From Alistipes sp. (GTDB taxonomy: Bacteria > Bacteroidota > Bacteroidia > Bacteroidales > Rikenellaceae): a stretch of 64,000 nt of DNA. Shown here in pieces: positions 42,888 through 51,123 of this stretch; the first letter of the stretch is position 1; the number at the start of each line of letters is the position of its first letter. A model generated the notes under the pieces. The model did no database searches, had not been told where the DNA came from, and saw only the letters and a list, made by a program, of their open reading frames with translations. The stretch lies in the NCBI GenBank assembly GCA_017465605.1, contig JAFTVW010000054.1, forward strand, positions 62,001 through 126,000. The letters run 5' to 3'. Position numbers and translations under genes: made by a program.

Positions 42888-43205
42888 ATGACACCGAATA
42901 ACACCAAGAAAAGATTAGTTACAAGTTTCAACAACCTTACGCCAGAGCAGCAAGATGCTGTTAGAGAGTTATATCCTCGTGGATTCACCGAGGTAATGAC
43001 CCGTATCGATAAGCCAAACGGCGATTTTTTCTATGTCGTACCCTACGAGACCGACGAGATTTCATATCTTGTAAAGATTGATGTGAAGATTGACGAGGTA
43101 GGCGAAGATGGCGTAGATGACGATTTCTTCGGCGATGAGGAGTTGGGCGGTGCTGACGATATGCAGGAGGAGGCAAATCAGTTGGCCGACGACGATATGG
43201 AGTAG
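42888..43205 (+). CDS. Small acidic conserved protein
   Basis: A 105-residue protein, MTPNNTKKRLVTSFNNLTPE at the start, then ELYPRGFTEVMTRIDKPNGDFFYVVPYET, ending in a strongly acidic tail (DDDFFGDEELGGADD). I recall similar proteins in Bacteroidales but no function. I chose the ATG at 42888, downstream of the promoter box, over a start at 42786. It is divergent from ligA and upstream of purA, with its own terminator. Confidence 0.72.
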   Translation: MTPNNTKKRLVTSFNNLTPEQQDAVRELYPRGFTEVMTRIDKPNGDFFYVVPYETDEISYLVKIDVKIDEVGEDGVDDDFFGDEELGGADDMQEEANQLADDDME

Positions 43206-43231
43206 TCAGTGTTGCCGCAAAACATACCACA

Positions 43232-43273
43232 GGACTCGCAGTGAAGCAATTTGCTGTGTAGTCCCTTTTTTTT
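43232..43273 (+). terminator. Intrinsic terminator after the small acidic gene
   Basis: GGACT and CAG pair with CTG and AGTCC around a longer loop, with an asymmetric internal bulge, followed by a run of eight T. Confidence 0.75.
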
Positions 43274-43378
43274 GAGAATTTTGGCTGTTTGCGGCCGAGA
43301 TAATTCGCAAAACAAGTTTTTTTAACAATCTGTTGATAATTTCGCTTGTTTGTAGGCGTGTAGATAGAAAATAATGTG

Positions 43379-43386
43379 TACCTTTG
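43379..43386 (+). promoter_or_regulatory. purA promoter -7 box
   Basis: TACCTTTG, 40 bp before the purA ATG. Confidence 0.6.
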
Positions 43387-43426
43387 AATGCAAAAAATGT
43401 CTTTTGCGTAATAATGCTAACAGATA

Positions 43427-44695
43427 ATGAAAAAAATTGATGTAGTACTTGGTTTACAATGGGGTGATGAGGGTAAAGGTAAAGTGGTTGATGTGCTTAC
43501 CCCTAATTATAAGGTAATTGCTCGCTTTCAGGGCGGCCCAAATGCCGGTCACTCGTTGCACTTTGGAGATACCAGCTTCGTGTTGCGTACCGTTCCTTCG
43601 GGTATCTTCCGCGAGGGTTCAGTAAATATTATTGGTAATGGTGTGGTTGTTGACCCCGTTAGTCTTACCGAGGAGCTTACAAATATCGCAGCTCAGGGTA
43701 TCGATGTGAAGCAGAAACTCTTCATCTCGAAGAAGGCTCACATCATATTGCCTACTCACCGTATGCTCGATGCTGCCAGCGAGGCTGCAAAGGGTAAGTC
43801 GAAGATTGGTTCTACATTGAAGGGTATCGGCCCAACATATATGGATAAGACTGGCCGTAATGGTTTGCGTTTTGGCGATGTGTTGGCTGACGATTTTATG
43901 GAGCGTTACAACAAGTTGAAGAGCAAACATGTTGAGATGCTTTCGCAGTACAAGGGCTTCGAGTACGATATCACAGATTACGAGAAGACTTGGTTCGAGG
44001 GTATCGAGTACTTGCGTGGTTTCCGCTTTATCGATAGCGAGCACGAGGTAAACAACTATATCAACGACGATGTTGCAATCTTGGCCGAGGGTGCTCAGGG
44101 CTCAATGCTCGATGTTGACTTTGGTACATATCCTTTCGTTACATCTTCTAACACCGTATGTGCAGGTGTCTGCACAGGTTTGGGTGTTGCTCCTACAAAG
44201 ATTGGTGACGTGTATGGTATCTTCAAGGCATATTGTACTCGCGTAGGTAGCGGCCCATTCCCCACAGAGTTGTTCGACGAAACGGGTAAGGAGCTTGCTC
44301 GCATCGGTCACGAGTTCGGAGCTGTTACAGGCCGTCCACGCCGTTGCGGTTGGTTGGATTTGGTAGCGTTGAAGTATGCCGTTATGGTTGATGGTGTTAC
44401 TGGCCTTATTATGATGAAGTCTGACGTTATGGACGATTTCGATGTTGTGAAGGTCGCTACGGCTTACAAGGTAGGCGGAGAGGTTGTTGACCACCTCCCT
44501 TACGAGCTCAACGATGAAATCGAGCCTGTATATACCGAGTTTAAGGGTTGGAAAACTCCTATCAGCGGTATTCGTAAATATGAGGATTTCCCAGCCGAGT
44601 TCAAGGCTTATGTAGAGTTTATCGAGGAGCAGACTGGTGTGCCTGTGAAGATTATCTCAGTAGGTCCAGACCGCGAGGAGACTATCATTCGATAA
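43427..44695 (+). CDS. purA: Adenylosuccinate synthetase
   Basis: Joins IMP and aspartate using GTP in AMP synthesis. The 422-residue protein has the P-loop-like GDEGKGK at 13-19, NAGHSL, the FGTYPFVTSSNT switch and TGRPRRCGWLD, all typical. Length is normal. It stands alone with its own promoter and a strong terminator; no other purine gene is nearby. Confidence 0.98.
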   Translation: MKKIDVVLGLQWGDEGKGKVVDVLTPNYKVIARFQGGPNAGHSLHFGDTSFVLRTVPSGIFREGSVNIIGNGVVVDPVSLTEELTNIAAQGIDVKQKLFISKKAHIILPTHRMLDAASEAAKGKSKIGSTLKGIGPTYMDKTGRNGLRFGDVLADDFMERYNKLKSKHVEMLSQYKGFEYDITDYEKTWFEGIEYLRGFRFIDSEHEVNNYINDDVAILAEGAQGSMLDVDFGTYPFVTSSNTVCAGVCTGLGVAPTKIGDVYGIFKAYCTRVGSGPFPTELFDETGKELARIGHEFGAVTGRPRRCGWLDLVALKYAVMVDGVTGLIMMKSDVMDDFDVVKVATAYKVGGEVVDHLPYELNDEIEPVYTEFKGWKTPISGIRKYEDFPAEFKAYVEFIEEQTGVPVKIISVGPDREETIIR

Positions 44696-44745
44696 ACAGT
44701 ATATATCGTTGGCGTTCACGATGTCGCGTAGCTGAACGCAAAGAG

Positions 44746-44787
44746 AAAACCGAGATGCATCAAACGATATGCATCTCGGTTTTTTTG
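44746..44787 (+). terminator. Intrinsic terminator after purA
   Basis: AAACCGAGATGCAT (44747-44760) pairs perfectly with ATGCATCTCGGTTT (44769-44782) around an 8-nt loop, then T. The A tract on the left could also serve the minus-strand gene that ends at 44809. Confidence 0.93.
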
Positions 44788-44808
44788 TAGAGAATAACTT
44801 AATGTGAG

Positions 44809-45876
44809 TTATTTATCCTTGTAAAACTCCTTTTGACGTTTGACTATTATACTTGCCAGTCGTTTGTATAACCCTTTGTCCTGTTCGGTTCCGCGATTAA
44901 GCTCCGACCAAGCGTGATTGCCTTGATAATAGGCTACATTGTAGCTGTCGAAGATTCCATTCTTCTCATAAGAGTCGATATATGCCGCCATACGACAACC
45001 TCTATCGCCATTCTGCTGCAATACTCTCTCGTCAAACTCCATTTCGAGCGACATATTGGCCGCCTTAGCCAACGTGCAAGTCTCATCTACACGCGAATCG
45101 GGAATCGATGTGTTGAAGAAGTGGTTGGGCTGCAAATATGCGTGGTCGAATCCCCACTCGTTCCATCTCTCATAGCCATTGGCCTTGAAATAAGGAATCC
45201 AATAGAAGTCAAGCTCTTTTTCGTGAATGTAGTCCGATACGGCCTTTACGAAAGTGAGCGTTTCGGTGACGTGCTCGGCCAACCAATAGAATCCACAAAG
45301 TTGCACATTCTCCAACTCGGCCTCTTTGAATCGCTCAATCAAAAGGTCAATATACCACTTGCAGGCGGCAATACGGTCTTCGTCTTTGTTGAAATCGAGA
45401 GCCTTGCCGTTGAGCTCGCCCCAATCTGTCTGCCCCAAAAGTGGTTCAGGCAGCGAAAGCACAACCTTACGACGGTGGAACGGGCCATCAATCTTCTTGC
45501 GTGCCTCGCCAACGGCATCGTTCAATGCGGCAATGTCGCGGTTGGGGCTGAGGTATTGGTCAATCAAGCCAATCCAATGCTCCTTCTGTGCTCCGCCTTT
45601 GCGATAGCCTGTGGCATATCCTCTATCTTTGTTGCAGATGATTTCAAGGAATAGGAATCCATCGTAGAGCCATTGCTCTTTGCCATCAACTACATCGGTC
45701 GAAACATACGGGGCAAACTTCTCTTTGTTCCAGTCGATTTTGCGGTGGTCGCCACCATCATATATAAGTACAAGGTCGCGGACCTCGGCACTCCCAACTA
45801 CCGACTTTGTGCAGGCTGAAAATGATACTGCTGCAAGCAATGCTACACAGCAAACGATTGTGTTTCGGATTTTCAT
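44809..45876 (-). CDS. DUF4855-family lipoprotein, copy 1
   Basis: A 355-residue lipoprotein (SFSAC, Cys21). The fold looks like a TIM-barrel glycoside-hydrolase relative, with YDGFLFLEI, VVLSLPEPLLGQTDWGE, GFYWLAEHV, LDFYWIPYFKANG, HAYLQPNHFF and SLEMEFDERVL. The conserved Glu and Asp in these strands could form an active site. The function of DUF4855 is not established to my knowledge. It is 6 bp downstream of a clear paralogue, so they form a duplicated operon. Confidence 0.83.
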   Translation of the reverse strand: MKIRNTIVCCVALLAAVSFSACTKSVVGSAEVRDLVLIYDGGDHRKIDWNKEKFAPYVSTDVVDGKEQWLYDGFLFLEIICNKDRGYATGYRKGGAQKEHWIGLIDQYLSPNRDIAALNDAVGEARKKIDGPFHRRKVVLSLPEPLLGQTDWGELNGKALDFNKDEDRIAACKWYIDLLIERFKEAELENVQLCGFYWLAEHVTETLTFVKAVSDYIHEKELDFYWIPYFKANGYERWNEWGFDHAYLQPNHFFNTSIPDSRVDETCTLAKAANMSLEMEFDERVLQQNGDRGCRMAAYIDSYEKNGIFDSYNVAYYQGNHAWSELNRGTEQDKGLYKRLASIIVKRQKEFYKDK

Positions 45877-45882
45877 ACTCTT

Positions 45883-46959
45883 TTATTCTTGATTATAATG
45901 TTTTTTCTGTCGTGCGGTTATCAATTTTACCAATCGATCAAATAAAGCTCTCTCGTTTTCTGTTCCGTATTTGAGTTTGTAGAAAGTATCTACCTCTTGA
46001 TAGTAGGCCACATCGAGATTGTCGAATACTCCATTCTTCTCATATATATCGATATAAGCCTTCAAGCGATCGCGGCGGTCGCCTTTGCTCTCCAATACTC
46101 GATCGTCGAACTCCATCTCAACCGACATGTTGGCTGCGGCTGCGAAGTCGTATGTGTCCTGAATTCGTGAGTCGGGTACATCTAAGTGGAAGAAGTGGTT
46201 GGGTTGCAGATAGGCGTGGTCGAAACCCCATTGAGCCCATCTTTCGCGTCCCACACCTCGGTTGTAAGGAATCCAATAGAAATCCATTCCTTTTGAGTGC
46301 ACATAATCAGCCACCTCGTTGACTATACTATGGGTGTCGATGACATGCTCGGCCAGCCAGTAGAATCCGTCAAGTTCAAGGTTTTGTAGTTTGGCCTGCT
46401 CTATGCGTTCGATAATATAATCCACATACCACTTGCTGGCAGCGATGCGGTCTTTGTCGTAATAGAAGTCGAGTGCCTTGCCATCAACCTCGCCCCAATC
46501 GGTTTGAGCAAACAGCGGTTCTGGAAGTGAGATGACGAGTCGGCGAGGGTGATATTCGCCACCTATGTTCTTGCGAGCATCACCTATTGCATCGTCTAAT
46601 GCCATGATGTTCAATCCGGGTGTAAGCCATTGGTCAATCAAGTCAATCCATTCAACCTTGCGGCAACCTTTGTCGCGGTAGTTCTTCGCAAAACCTCGCT
46701 GGCGGTCATAGCTGATTTCCAGGAATAGGAATCCGTCGAATAGCCACTCTGCCGATTTTTCAGCCGTTGCATCGGTGGCAACATATGTTGAGAAGTGCTC
46801 TTTATCCCATTTTACGGTACGATGCTTTCCTCCATTGTATATAAGCACCATGTCGCGAATGTTTTTTCTCTCACTATTTGGAGTATTGTTGCATGATGGT
46901 AACAACAAAATAGCAGCTACGAATGCCGCAAAAATTGATACGGGAAATATTCTCTTCAT
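45883..46959 (-). CDS. DUF4855-family lipoprotein, copy 2
   Basis: A 358-residue lipoprotein (LLPSC, Cys23) with the same strand order as the downstream copy: FDGFLFLEI, LVISLPEPLFAQTDWGE, GFYWLAEHV, MDFYWIPYNRG, HAYLQPNHFF, SVEMEFDDRVL. The two are well diverged outside these motifs, so the duplication is old and both copies are likely kept for distinct substrates. It is the first gene of the pair, 38 bp after its promoter box. Confidence 0.83.
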   Translation of the reverse strand: MKRIFPVSIFAAFVAAILLLPSCNNTPNSERKNIRDMVLIYNGGKHRTVKWDKEHFSTYVATDATAEKSAEWLFDGFLFLEISYDRQRGFAKNYRDKGCRKVEWIDLIDQWLTPGLNIMALDDAIGDARKNIGGEYHPRRLVISLPEPLFAQTDWGEVDGKALDFYYDKDRIAASKWYVDYIIERIEQAKLQNLELDGFYWLAEHVIDTHSIVNEVADYVHSKGMDFYWIPYNRGVGRERWAQWGFDHAYLQPNHFFHLDVPDSRIQDTYDFAAAANMSVEMEFDDRVLESKGDRRDRLKAYIDIYEKNGVFDNLDVAYYQEVDTFYKLKYGTENERALFDRLVKLITARQKKHYNQE

Positions 46960-46996
46960 AATAATATTTGTTTTGTTGTTAGCGTTGTGATATATA

Positions 46997-47004
46997 CAAA
47001 GGTA
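46997..47004 (-). promoter_or_regulatory. Promoter of the DUF4855 operon
   Basis: TACCTTTG on the minus strand, 38 bp before the ATG of copy 2. Confidence 0.6.
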
Positions 47005-47038
47005 ATACTTTATTTATATTAAGTATAATAAACTCTTT

Positions 47039-47046
47039 TATATTTG
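47039..47046 (+). promoter_or_regulatory. Promoter of the DUF5106/thioredoxin-like gene
   Basis: TATATTTG on the plus strand, 60 bp before the chosen ATG at 47106, divergent from the DUF4855 promoter. Confidence 0.5.
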
Positions 47047-47105
47047 CGCCGATTGTGCTATTTTTGTCTTATGCTATATTGTTAAATTGCAATTTTACCA
47101 AGAAA

Positions 47106-48083
47106 ATGAAGTGCTCGAATAAAATATTTTTGTTTTTGGCTTTGGCCGTTGTTTCATTAGGGCTTTGTGGTTGCGGCTCGCGTGCGAAACAAACTGCGAG
47201 CGATGCTAATGCTTCTGCACCTAATGCTCAGCAGGTGAAACCGCTCAAACCTTTTGTGCCAACTCTGGCTCCTGCCTCGTTTAACCCTGAGCAGAAGATT
47301 TTGTATATGAATCAACACTATTGGGATAAGTTCGATTTTGCCGACACCACATTCATATCGCGAGCCGACACATCGAGTATGCTCACATCGTTTGCTATGT
47401 ATGCGGTTGGTTGTGTTCCCGATTCGTTGATTGATAAATCAATGAAGGGCCTTATGCAAAAAGCCTCTAAGTCGAAGCCGATGTTTGAATATTTCCTGTT
47501 CCTTGCGGAGCAGGTGCTGCATAATCCCAATTCAACGGTGCGCGACGATGAAAAATATATCCCCGTTTTGGAGTCGGCCATCGCAAGTCCTCTGCTCGAT
47601 GAGTATGAGCGCAAGCCCTATGAATATGACCTCTCTATCGCTTTGCAGAATAGGGTAGGTCGTGCCGCAAACGATTTTCTCTATACTCTGCCATCGGGGC
47701 GCACAAAGCGTATGTATGATATCGAGGCCGAGTATCTGCTTGTGTTTATCAGTAATCCGGGTTGTCCGATGTGCCGCGAGGTGCGTGAGCAGTTGCTCTT
47801 GTCGCCTATGCTCAACGAACTCTCGGAGCGTGGTGATATGAAGGTGCTGGTGCTATATCCCGATGAGGATTTGGCTGCTTGGCGTGACCATTTGAAGGAT
47901 TATCCTTCGGCTTGGATTAATGGCTACGATAAGGGCAAGGCTATCACCCAGCAACGCACATATGACCTTCGTGCTATCCCTGCAATGTATCTGCTCGACA
48001 GCAAGAAGCGTGTGATGGCAAAGGATTGTACCGACGTGGCCTATATCGAAAAACTTATTTCGGAGGCGGAGGAAAAGAATTAA
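47106..48083 (+). CDS. DUF5106 / thioredoxin-like lipoprotein
   Basis: A 325-residue lipoprotein (LGLCGC, Cys23 likely lipidated). The N-terminal half (YMNQHYWDKFDFADTTFI) resembles DUF5106; the C-terminal half is thioredoxin-like with a CPMC motif (FISNPGCPMCREV) and a late cis-Pro region AIPAMYLLD. Such proteins act as periplasmic thiol-disulfide reductants or detectors. I chose the ATG at 47106 where the lipoprotein signal begins; a start at 47055 would add 17 residues before it. Confidence 0.83.
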   Translation: MKCSNKIFLFLALAVVSLGLCGCGSRAKQTASDANASAPNAQQVKPLKPFVPTLAPASFNPEQKILYMNQHYWDKFDFADTTFISRADTSSMLTSFAMYAVGCVPDSLIDKSMKGLMQKASKSKPMFEYFLFLAEQVLHNPNSTVRDDEKYIPVLESAIASPLLDEYERKPYEYDLSIALQNRVGRAANDFLYTLPSGRTKRMYDIEAEYLLVFISNPGCPMCREVREQLLLSPMLNELSERGDMKVLVLYPDEDLAAWRDHLKDYPSAWINGYDKGKAITQQRTYDLRAIPAMYLLDSKKRVMAKDCTDVAYIEKLISEAEEKN

Positions 48084-48235
48084 AAGATATTATAGGAGCC
48101 CTGCAAATGGTTATATACTCCTAATATATAATATTTATAAGGTTGCGACGCCAAGATTCGTTGTGTATAAGTTTAGCTTATGATTCGATAGAAAATTGTG
48201 ATAAAAAAACGAATTGCAAAAGTCGGAAATTATTT

Positions 48236-48243
48236 TATCTTTG
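48236..48243 (+). promoter_or_regulatory. Rubrerythrin promoter -7 box
   Basis: TATCTTTG, with TTG at 48214-48216 nineteen bases upstream, 57 bp before the ATG. Confidence 0.7.
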
Positions 48244-48299
48244 CAATAGAAAAAGAAAATAAACTATTATAAACAAACAAACTTAAAACAGACAAAATT

Positions 48300-48854
48300 A
48301 TGGCAAAGAAATTTCGTTGTACAGTATGTGGTTATATTCACGAGGGAGATGCAGCTCCCGAGAAGTGTCCACTTTGCAAGGTAGGTGCAGATAAGTTCGT
48401 AGAGGTAGAGGAGCAGGAGGGTGACCTTACATTCGTTACCGAGCATCAGTTGGGTGATGGTAAGGGCGCAAGCGAGGAGCTCTGGAAGGGTTTGCAGGAC
48501 CACTTTATGGGCGAGTGTACCGAGGTTGGTATGTACTTGGCAATGAGCCGTCAGGCCGATCGTGAGGGTTATCCCGAAATCGCAGAGGCTTACAAGCGTT
48601 ATGCTTGGGAGGAGGCTGAGCACGCATCGAAACTTGCAGAGCTTATCGGCGAGGTTGTTTGGGATACAAAGACCAACTTGAAGAAGCGTATGGAGGCTGA
48701 GAGTGGTGCTTGCGAGGATAAGTTCCGTTTGGCACGTTTGGCTAAGGAGGAGAACTTGGACGCAGTTCACGACACAGTTCACGAAATGGCAAAGGACGAG
48801 GCTCGTCACGGTGCTGGTTTCCAGGGACTTTACAAGCGTTACTTCGGCAAATAG
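48300..48854 (+). CDS. Reverse rubrerythrin (rubredoxin domain first)
   Basis: A 184-residue peroxide-scavenging protein of anaerobes. Residues 1-35 are a rubredoxin-type iron site (Cys7, Cys10, Cys23, Cys26: CTVCGYI and CPLCKVG). Residues 45-184 are a four-helix diiron domain with Glu/His ligands in [23 protein letters not shown]. This order is opposite to classic rubrerythrin. It reduces hydrogen peroxide to water with electrons from NADH via a partner. It stands alone with a strong promoter and terminator. Confidence 0.93.
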   Translation: MAKKFRCTVCGYIHEGDAAPEKCPLCKVGADKFVEVEEQEGDLTFVTEHQLGDGKGASEELWKGLQDHFMGECTEVGMYLAMSRQADREGYPEIAEAYKRYAWEEAEHASKLAELIGEVVWDTKTNLKKRMEAESGACEDKFRLARLAKEENLDAVHDTVHEMAKDEARHGAGFQGLYKRYFGK

Positions 48855-48875
48855 TTTAAGTAAAATATCTGTCGG

Positions 48876-48907
48876 GCGGTCATCATTTTAGGTGACCGCT
48901 TTTTTTG
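48876..48907 (+). terminator. Intrinsic terminator after rubrerythrin
   Basis: GCGGTCA (48876-48882) pairs with TGACCGC (48893-48899), followed by a run of T. Confidence 0.9.
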
Positions 48908-48944
48908 TGATATTACCGTTTTGAAGTGTTGATTATTAGGATAT

Positions 48945-48977
48945 GAAAAAATGACTGCTCCTTCGGGAACAGTCATT
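48945..48977 (-). terminator. Intrinsic terminator after yajC
   Basis: AATGACTG (48950-48957) pairs with CAGTCATT (48970-48977), with an inner TCC/GGA and a TTCG tetraloop on the plus strand. The A tract at 48946-48951 gives a T tail on the minus strand. Confidence 0.88.
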
Positions 48978-49009
48978 TACCATAAGCAATATTATTGTTT
49001 TATTTTCGC

Positions 49010-49336
49010 TTACTTCTGCTGAGCCAACTGTGAGTTGTCGGCTACAACCATATTCTTGTCAACACGCAATGTGATGTTGCTGTCAACCTCGATAAGGATA
49101 GTTGCATCGTTGGGCTTAACCTCCTTAACAACGCCATAGATACCACCTGCTGTGATAATCTTGTCGCCCTTCTTCAACCCATCGCGGAATTTTGCCATCT
49201 CCTTGCGACGCTTCGACTCTGGACGCCACATAAAGAAGTACATAACTCCAATCATAAGCAACATCATAACCCAAAAGCTACCCATTCCGGGCTGCTGTGG
49301 TGTGGCAGCCTCTGCTGCCTGTAAAAAATTCATCAT
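49010..49336 (-). CDS. yajC: Preprotein translocase subunit YajC
   Basis: A 108-residue single-pass inner-membrane protein of the SecDF-YajC complex. The membrane helix is at about 20-38 (FWVMMLLMIGVMYFFMWRP), followed by the conserved RKEMAKFRDGLKKGDKIITAGGIYG. It follows the DUF1573 and nusB genes on the same strand, a recurrent Bacteroidota order. Met2 is an equally possible start. Confidence 0.95.
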   Translation of the reverse strand: MMNFLQAAEAATPQQPGMGSFWVMMLLMIGVMYFFMWRPESKRRKEMAKFRDGLKKGDKIITAGGIYGVVKEVKPNDATILIEVDSNITLRVDKNMVVADNSQLAQQK

Positions 49337-49438
49337 AATCTATTCTTTTTATTGTTATTTTCTGTTTTAGCGGCCATCTGCAATGATGGTTCCACCGCAA
49401 GTCTTGCAAATATACAAAATATTGGACAAACTACAACA

Positions 49439-49897
49439 CTACTCAACCTCGGCCTCGATGTATATTTTGAGTGGATTGGCCGAATCTGCGAAATAAAACT
49501 CCAAAAGTTTCATCTGCCACCCTGACTGACCTCGTGAATCGTAGGTGAAATGCACATCGCAACTCTGTTTCGAAGCGATGGGTTTGCGTTCGTACTCTAT
49601 GTTCACGCAGCCGCACGAGGTGACGTGGCGTAGCAGCACCATCGATTTCTCGCCAACGTTCTGCAATCTCAAATCCTTTATCACCTGTTCGCCTTGACGC
49701 ATCACGCCAAATCGCAATGTGTCGGTAATGCCGCTTTCCAATCCCTCGGTCGAAATATCTACGGTCTGAACCTTGATGGTCGGAGCTTTGCTCTCCTGCT
49801 TTGGATTGGAGCTACTCCCGCCGCACGATACCGTAAGTAGGGTGGCCGTTGCTCCCAAAAGCAATAACGAGATTCCTCTTTCGATATTTATTCGCAT
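49439..49897 (-). CDS. DUF1573 lipoprotein
   Basis: A 152-residue lipoprotein (LLTVSC, Cys25) with one DUF1573 immunoglobulin-like domain (about 60-150) containing the VTSCGCVNIEYERKPI signature. DUF1573 proteins are ASH/PapD-like and of unknown role, often near nusB and yajC in Bacteroidota. It lies 15 bp after nusB and about 100 bp before yajC. Confidence 0.87.
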   Translation of the reverse strand: MRINIERGISLLLLGATATLLTVSCGGSSSNPKQESKAPTIKVQTVDISTEGLESGITDTLRFGVMRQGEQVIKDLRLQNVGEKSMVLLRHVTSCGCVNIEYERKPIASKQSCDVHFTYDSRGQSGWQMKLLEFYFADSANPLKIYIEAEVE

Positions 49898-49912
49898 AAC
49901 CGCAAAGGTGAA

Positions 49913-50851
49913 TTATATTAAGCCTCGACCGCTCTTGTTAATCTTGCCGCTCTCTTTGAGCGATATGGTCACCTTGTCGAGAATTCCGTTGATAAATGTG
50001 CTACTGCTTTGCGTAGAGTAGTATTTTGCAATCTCGATATACTCGTCAAGCGTAACTTTCACAGGAATTGATGGGCACGATACCAACTCGGCCAAAGCTG
50101 TAACCATAATGATATTGTCCATAAATGCGATGCGCTCCACGTCCCAATTGCGAGTGTATTGCTCGATAGTCTCCAAATGAGAGTCGAAATTTACTGCCGC
50201 ATTCTCGAATAGCCCTGTTGCGTAATCCAAATCCTCCTCGCTCTTGAATTTTGGCAATACCTTCACCTCTTTGTGAGAAGGACGCATATTCGAGAGTGTG
50301 CGAGTGACCATCACAAGCGCAAATCCCAAATCATCGTTCCAGAGTATCGACTGCTCGTCGAGAGCCTCCTCCAACTTCTCGCAATCCTCCAACTCGTTGG
50401 TGTAGAAATCCATCACAAGAGCCAAATCCTCGCGGAATGAACGCTCCTGCGAAGCCATATATTTCTTGTAGTATGGAGCCTGCTCCAACTGATTATATAG
50501 CATTCTGATTAGTTCGGGATACTTTGCCCAAGTGAGCTTGTGAGCAGCCAAGTGGTCATTTACCGAATCGCTCTCGGCAATCAGGTGAATAACACTATTC
50601 TCAACAAATTTGCGGTTGGGATTCAAATCTTCATAAGTGGGTAGTTTTTTCTGCATAGCGGCCTGCTGTCGCTGCTCGGCATAGTGAGCCAATTCTACCA
50701 CCAATGAGAGCATCTGAAAATAGAGGTCGTAAGTCTTGTCGATTGATGCAATGAGAGTTTTCTCCGAGGCCATCAATGAATCCGACTCCGATTTCAGGTG
50801 CATATACAAGGCCTTGATGACCTTAATTCTGAGCATTCTTCTGCTTATCAT
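49913..50851 (-). CDS. nusB: Transcription antitermination factor NusB
   Basis: Binds boxA of rRNA leaders with NusE (S10) to prevent premature termination. At 312 residues it is twice the length of E. coli NusB; the first ~180 residues are a Bacteroidota-specific helical extension (MISRRMLRIKVIKALYMHL), and the NusB fold with WDVERIAFMDNIIMVTALAEL is at about 230-300. The C-terminus is basic. It has its own promoter and heads the nusB-DUF1573-yajC unit. Confidence 0.93.
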   Translation of the reverse strand: MISRRMLRIKVIKALYMHLKSESDSLMASEKTLIASIDKTYDLYFQMLSLVVELAHYAEQRQQAAMQKKLPTYEDLNPNRKFVENSVIHLIAESDSVNDHLAAHKLTWAKYPELIRMLYNQLEQAPYYKKYMASQERSFREDLALVMDFYTNELEDCEKLEEALDEQSILWNDDLGFALVMVTRTLSNMRPSHKEVKVLPKFKSEEDLDYATGLFENAAVNFDSHLETIEQYTRNWDVERIAFMDNIIMVTALAELVSCPSIPVKVTLDEYIEIAKYYSTQSSSTFINGILDKVTISLKESGKINKSGRGLI

Positions 50852-50889
50852 ATTATAGAACTTTATCGCTGTATGCGTTTTTCATTGGG

Positions 50890-50897
50890 CAAAGATA
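50890..50897 (-). promoter_or_regulatory. nusB promoter -7 box
   Basis: TATCTTTG on the minus strand with TTTG at 50918-50921, spaced by 20 bp, and 39 bp before the nusB ATG. Confidence 0.7.
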
Positions 50898-50974
50898 ATA
50901 CAAGCCGAGTTGCCAAACAAATAATTGCGCTTAAATTAGTCGATAATTTTTCTATAAAAATCCAATAATTTTTC

Positions 50975-50982
50975 TAAATTTG
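50975..50982 (+). promoter_or_regulatory. Promoter of the glycosidase pair
   Basis: TAAATTTG on the plus strand. It gives a leader of about 135 nt containing a hairpin ATAAGAGT (51026-51033) with ACTCTTAT (51048-51055). No T tail, so not a terminator. Confidence 0.5.
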
Positions 50983-51123
50983 CAATCAATGTTTTTTGGA
51001 ATTGTGGTTTTAGAAGATGTGTGAAATAAGAGTTGTGCCGGCAAAACACTCTTATAATAAAATCCAACAGCTTATTGGAACGCATATCAAGGAATTGAAA
51101 ATTAAGTCTAAATATAAATCATT

